Origin: Chloroflexota bacterium
Lineage (GTDB): Bacteria; Chloroflexota; Dehalococcoidia; SM23-28-2; RBG-16-64-32
Length of the DNA stretch: 9,432 bases
Reading direction: 5' to 3'
Assembly (NCBI GenBank): GCA_005882715.1
Contig: VBEI01000107.1
Location: 1-9,432, forward strand
The notes below the pieces were generated by a model, which ran no database searches, was not told the DNA's origin, and saw only the letters and a program-made list of their open reading frames with translations. A program made the translations under genes and the position numbers. Shown piece after piece: positions 6,049 to 9,432 of the stretch. Each line of letters begins with the position of its first letter. The first letter of the stretch is position 1.

Positions 6049-7152
6049 CTACCTCGCCAGCCCCATCGCCTCTTCGATGGCCTCGATGCGCGGCTCTACT
6101 TCTTGCATTTCGCTCTCGATGCCGAGGGCTGTTTCGGGGTCCTTGAGGCCGTGACCGGTGATGACGCAGACGACGCTGGAATCGGCGAAGAGGCGACCGC
6201 CGGTAGCCCCTGCGGAATGACGAGCGTATTTGAGGAGGCCGGCGACGCAGGCGGCTGAGGCGGGCTCGCAGAAGATGCCTTCCTCCTGCGCAAGAAGGCG
6301 GTAGGCTTCGAGGATCTCATAATCGCTCACGGCGTTGATCTCGCCGCCGGATTCATCGCGGGCGGCTTCGGCGAGGAGCCAGCTGGCGGGATTGCCGATG
6401 CGAATGGCGGAGGCGACGCTCTGCGGGTTCTCGACCGGCTTACCCGTAACGATGGGCGCTGCGCCTTCGGCCTGCCAGCCCATCATGCGCGGCTTCTTCG
6501 TCGCGAGCTCGGCCCGATAGTACTCGACGAAACCGCGCCAGTAAGCGCTGATGTTCCCGGCGTTGCCAACCGGGATGAAGAGAAGATCGGGCGCGTCGCC
6601 GATGGCATCAACGATCTCGAAGGCGGCGGTCTTCTGGCCTTCGAGTCGGTGCGGGTTCACGGAGTTGACGAGGGCGACCGGATGTTGCTCACTGATGCGG
6701 CGCGCGAGGCGGAGGGAGTCATCGAAGTTCCCCCGCACGTCGAGAATGCGCGCGCCGTGGGCCACGGCCTGAGCGAGCTTTCCTTGCGCGATGTTGCCGT
6801 GTGGGACGAGGACATAGGCATCGAGCCCGCAGCGGGCGGCGTAGGCCGCAGCGGAGGCGCTGGTGTTGCCGGTGGAGGCGCAGAGGACAGCTTTGGCATC
6901 GGACTCCAGCGCCTTGGCGACGGCGACGACCATGCCGCGGTCTTTGAAGGAGCCCGTGGGGTTGCACATCTCCAGCTTGAAGTAGAGCTCGCGGCAGCCC
7001 ACGCGCCCCTCAATTCGCCGCGAGCGGACAAGCGGCGTATCGCCCTCGCCGAGGGAAATGAGTGGAGTCTCGAGGCCAATGGGCAGGCGATCGCCATAGC
7101 GGCGGAGGACGCCAGAATGGCTCGGCGTTTCAGTCTCCGCCCTGTAGCTCAT
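6049..7152 (-). CDS. thrC: Threonine synthase
   Basis: The 367-residue PLP enzyme converts O-phospho-L-homoserine and water to L-threonine and phosphate. The PLP lysine is Lys70 in NPTGSFKDRGM (64-74). Nearby are LGEGDTPL (34-41), the STGNTSASAAAYAA loop (93-106) and the phosphate-cradling PVGNAGN (194-200); EPASA (296-300) and ITGHGLKD (331-338) are the usual C-terminal motifs. Length fits the short bacterial class (about 350 residues). ATG 7152 places the conserved GVLRRYGDRLPI segment at 14-25, as expected. The start overlaps the end of the coiled-coil gene by 23 bases and has only a weak ribosome binding site, so translation is probably coupled to that gene. Cysteate or phosphoserine-using relatives share the fold, but the hom neighbour supports threonine synthesis. 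Confidence 0.95.
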   Translation of the reverse strand: MSYRAETETPSHSGVLRRYGDRLPIGLETPLISLGEGDTPLVRSRRIEGRVGCRELYFKLEMCNPTGSFKDRGMVVAVAKALESDAKAVLCASTGNTSASAAAYAARCGLDAYVLVPHGNIAQGKLAQAVAHGARILDVRGNFDDSLRLARRISEQHPVALVNSVNPHRLEGQKTAAFEIVDAIGDAPDLLFIPVGNAGNISAYWRGFVEYYRAELATKKPRMMGWQAEGAAPIVTGKPVENPQSVASAIRIGNPASWLLAEAARDESGGEINAVSDYEILEAYRLLAQEEGIFCEPASAACVAGLLKYARHSAGATGGRLFADSSVVCVITGHGLKDPETALGIESEMQEVEPRIEAIEEAMGLAR

Positions 7153-8137
7153 CCTGGCCGAGTTCTTTGATTTCCTGCGCGAGCGCCTCGTGCTGGCGCC
7201 GACGCTGACGCAGCTGCACCTGGGACGCGCGCTTGAGCTGCGCCCTGGTGAAGTCCGAAAGCTCGCTAAGCTGACTGGTCAGTCCGACAAGCTCAGCCCC
7301 GTGTGCTTGAGTGCGCTGGTCCAGCCGAGCGACGCTCTGAAGGAATTCGTTGAGCCTCTCGGTGACGTCACCGCTCAGCCTCTCGATGAGTAGCAGGCGT
7401 TGAGCCAGCTGCTCTCGTTCGAATGTCGCACGTTGGAGCAGCTCACGTGTCTCCTCCGGAAAGGCGGCAATGCTCTCGAGCTTATCGACGCGCTCACTAA
7501 GCCTGCGGGTGTGTTCTTGGATAAGCCGCAGTCGTTCGACCTGAGCGTCGTCGTCCTTTGCTGTCTTCGCCAGCTCGGAGCTTAGGCGACCAACATCTTG
7601 GTCAATGCGAAGCGCGGCCTCGTGCGCCCGGGTCGTGCGTATAGATAGGTCCTCGATCTGGCGTTCGAGCGCCTCATCGGCGAGATGGCCGCCCGCGACG
7701 CCTTCCTCCATGCGACGCGATGCCTCCTCCATCGACTGCACCCTGTTCTCGAGGTGCTCAATGCTCTTCGTTACCCCCCCGACCTGCTTAGTTACCTCGC
7801 TGAGGTCCTGACGGTCGCGCCCGGTCTCCGTTTGTCGCTGGCGGAAAATTTCTTCGGTGCGGTTGGCGAGCGCTGAGTGGCGGTCCTGCGTCTTGCCCAT
7901 CTGGCTATAAAGCTGCCGAACATCCTCTCGCAGTGCAGCGAGGGCGGCGGAAGCGGAACCGGAGACGGAGAAGGCTTCAGCGACCCGTCGCACATCCGCC
8001 TCTAGCGACCAGACCTGCTTGAGCGCCTGGTCGAGCTCACCTTCGACCTTGTGCAGACGAGCCTTGGTTTCTCGAAGTTCGTTCTCGAGCCATTCGACGG
8101 GGCTTTCCGGTTCCTGGTCGCGCGCTTTCACGGCCAC
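7130..8137 (-). CDS. Long coiled-coil protein inside the threonine operon
   Basis: The product is 335 residues from GTG 8137, one base after the hom stop; GTG 8131 is an alternative. The frame remains open upstream to an ATG at 8194, but that part overlaps the ACT domain of hom and I exclude it. GGAAG lies 6 bases before GTG 8137. From about residue 13 to the C-terminus the protein is almost all heptad-like helix, rich in Glu, Arg, Gln, Leu and Ala (EWLENELRETKARL, IEHLENRVQSMEE, LSERVDKLESI). Short breaks occur near VSGSAS (about 57-62) and AAFPEE. The C-terminus is basic (QLRQRRRQ). There is no signal peptide, membrane segment, ATPase motif or catalytic site, so resemblance to Smc-like proteins is likely compositional. 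Function unknown; its position between hom and thrC, coupled to both, suggests coordinated expression but not necessarily a metabolic role. Confidence 0.8.
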   Translation of the reverse strand: MAVKARDQEPESPVEWLENELRETKARLHKVEGELDQALKQVWSLEADVRRVAEAFSVSGSASAALAALREDVRQLYSQMGKTQDRHSALANRTEEIFRQRQTETGRDRQDLSEVTKQVGGVTKSIEHLENRVQSMEEASRRMEEGVAGGHLADEALERQIEDLSIRTTRAHEAALRIDQDVGRLSSELAKTAKDDDAQVERLRLIQEHTRRLSERVDKLESIAAFPEETRELLQRATFEREQLAQRLLLIERLSGDVTERLNEFLQSVARLDQRTQAHGAELVGLTSQLSELSDFTRAQLKRASQVQLRQRRRQHEALAQEIKELGQDELQGGD

Positions 8138-8138
8138 G

Positions 8139-9428
8139 TCAGTCTTCCACCCGCAAGAAGTTCCCGACCTGACGGACGACATCGAGGCTCTCAACTTGCT
8201 GGATGCTGGCCTGGACCGAGGCCTCCCTCGCGGCGTGAGTCATGATCACGATTTCGGCGGTCTGTGCTTCTTCATCCGTTTCCTTTTGGATGACAGAGGC
8301 GATGCTTACGCCGTTATCGCCGAAGGCCTTGCCAATGCCGGCGAGAACACCAGGACGATCGGCAACTTCGACTCGTATGTAATAGCGGCTAACGAGTTCG
8401 GACATCGGCTTGACCGGCATGAGTGAAGTATAACGCCAGGGAGAAGGCCGGCCGCCCCGAGCAATCGAGCCGGCGGCATCGAGCACGTCCCCGAGTATGG
8501 CGGACGAGGTAGAAAGGGCACCGGCGCCGGCGCCCTGGAAGAGGACGCGACCGGCCAAATCGCCCTCCACCTGGACCGCATTCAAGACTCCGTCGACCTT
8601 GGCGAGCAGCTCGCCGTCAGGTACAAGCGCAGGATTGACCCTCGCCTCGATGGCGTTCCCGACCCGGCGGCCAATGGCCAGCAGCTTTATGGCGTAGCCC
8701 AACTCCGCAGCGTAGCGGAAGTCGCGTGGGGTGAGCCGGGTGATGCCCTCTCGATAGACCTCGTCCGGGTGCAGATCGGTGTGAAAGGCGAGACTGGCAA
8801 GGATCGCCAGCTTGTAAGCAGCGTCATGGCCCTCGATGTCATTGGCGGGCTGGGGCTCCGCGTACCCCAACTGTTGCGCCTCCCGTAACGCGGAAGCAAA
8901 ATCTACTCCGCCGCTCATTACCGTCAGGATGTAGTTGGTCGTGCCATTAATGATCGCGCGGAGACTGCCGATCTCGTTCGCGGATAAATCTCGTCTTAGG
9001 GGAGAAATGATGGGAATCCCGCCGCCTACACTTGCTTCATAGAAGATTTCGCCGCCGCTTTCGCTTGCTAAAGAAAGCAAGCGAGCGCCGTGCTTCGCCA
9101 TAACTTCCTTGTTGGCAGTGACGACCCGCCGCCCGGAAGCCAGGCTCTTCTCAATGTACTCGGTGGCGGGATGTTCACCGCCAAGTACCTCGACAACGAT
9201 GTCGCAGTCAGTAGCAAGCGCTTCCTCGGGATCATCTGTGAGGAGGCCCTCGAGGAGGGTCAGCTGACGGGGGCGGTGTACATCGCGGACGAGAACCCGC
9301 CGGAGAGCCAGACGGATGCCGGTGCGTTCAGCGAGGCTGCGGGCCTTTTCCGTCAGGGCGCGGGCAACGCCGGCACCCACGACGCCTAGCCCAAGAAGAA
9401 CGATGCCTACTTCGGGCCGGTCGCCCAT
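8139..9428 (-). CDS. hom: Homoserine dehydrogenase with C-terminal ACT domain
   Basis: The 429-residue enzyme reduces L-aspartate 4-semialdehyde to L-homoserine with NAD(P)H, the branch point toward threonine and methionine. The Rossmann glycine motif is LLGLGVVGAGV (11-21), the cofactor-contact region is TANKEVM (104-110), and the family signature INGTTNYIL is at 160-168. The substrate region AEPQPANDIEGHDAAYKLAIL (190-210, read around Asp197 and Glu199) includes Lys206, which matches the catalytic lysine. An ACT domain follows at about 350-425 (RVEVADRPGVLAGIGKAF), the usual site of threonine feedback in single-function enzymes. There is no aspartate kinase fusion. ATG 9428 gives the normal N-terminus (MGDRPEVGIVLLGLG), but only four upstream bases are visible, so ribosome binding site and promoter cannot be judged. 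Confidence 0.96.
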   Translation of the reverse strand: MGDRPEVGIVLLGLGVVGAGVARALTEKARSLAERTGIRLALRRVLVRDVHRPRQLTLLEGLLTDDPEEALATDCDIVVEVLGGEHPATEYIEKSLASGRRVVTANKEVMAKHGARLLSLASESGGEIFYEASVGGGIPIISPLRRDLSANEIGSLRAIINGTTNYILTVMSGGVDFASALREAQQLGYAEPQPANDIEGHDAAYKLAILASLAFHTDLHPDEVYREGITRLTPRDFRYAAELGYAIKLLAIGRRVGNAIEARVNPALVPDGELLAKVDGVLNAVQVEGDLAGRVLFQGAGAGALSTSSAILGDVLDAAGSIARGGRPSPWRYTSLMPVKPMSELVSRYYIRVEVADRPGVLAGIGKAFGDNGVSIASVIQKETDEEAQTAEIVIMTHAAREASVQASIQQVESLDVVRQVGNFLRVED

Positions 9429-9432
9429 CGTT

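Noticed and set aside
6649..7170. A 173-codon plus-strand frame opposite thrC, and other long antisense frames over folE and hom
   Set aside because: All lie opposite genes with clear catalytic motifs and show shadow-like composition without recognisable domains.
8138..8194. Start of the coiled-coil gene at ATG 8194
   Set aside because: It would overlap the conserved end of the hom ACT domain, and the added residues are not coiled-coil. GTG 8137 directly after the hom stop is more natural.

Overview
The window joins two unlike blocks that converge near position 3,900. The left block (about 1-3,868, plus strand) is phage-derived. It holds three small genes of unknown function, a promoter and terminator-like leader, a probable small terminase subunit, an intact large terminase (TerL) and one more small protein. 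The right block (about 4,003-9,432, minus strand) is ordinary bacterial chromosome: homoserine dehydrogenase (hom), a long coiled-coil protein, threonine synthase (thrC), GTP cyclohydrolase I (folE) and an MshA-like glycosyltransferase.

The host looks like a free-living, GC-rich bacterium. The MshA-type glycosyltransferase and the style of the hom and thrC proteins would fit Chloroflexota, with Actinomycetota as the alternative. This is an impression from protein style; no marker in the window decides it.

Right block, in order of transcription: hom (start at 9,428, four bases from the window edge) is followed after one base by the coiled-coil gene, which overlaps thrC by 23 bases. These three look like one translationally coupled unit. 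Hom makes homoserine and ThrC makes threonine from O-phosphohomoserine, but the homoserine kinase (thrB) that links them is not in the window. A 47-base gap with a possible extended -10 element precedes folE (first step of folate or pterin synthesis). A 169-base gap, which may hold a 61-residue ORF overlapping both neighbours, then leads to the glycosyltransferase.

Left block: the clearest regulatory signal is at 1,075-1,171, where a near-consensus extended -10 promoter is followed at once by a long hairpin and a T6 tract, all upstream of the terminase genes. TerL keeps its ATPase and nuclease motifs and looks functional. The portal, protease and capsid genes that normally follow a terminase are missing: after one 145-residue protein the phage block stops and the host genes begin in the opposite direction. 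The block is therefore a truncated prophage, the edge of a phage-like or satellite element, or an assembly junction.

I did not find an rRNA, tRNA, CRISPR array, insertion sequence or integrase.
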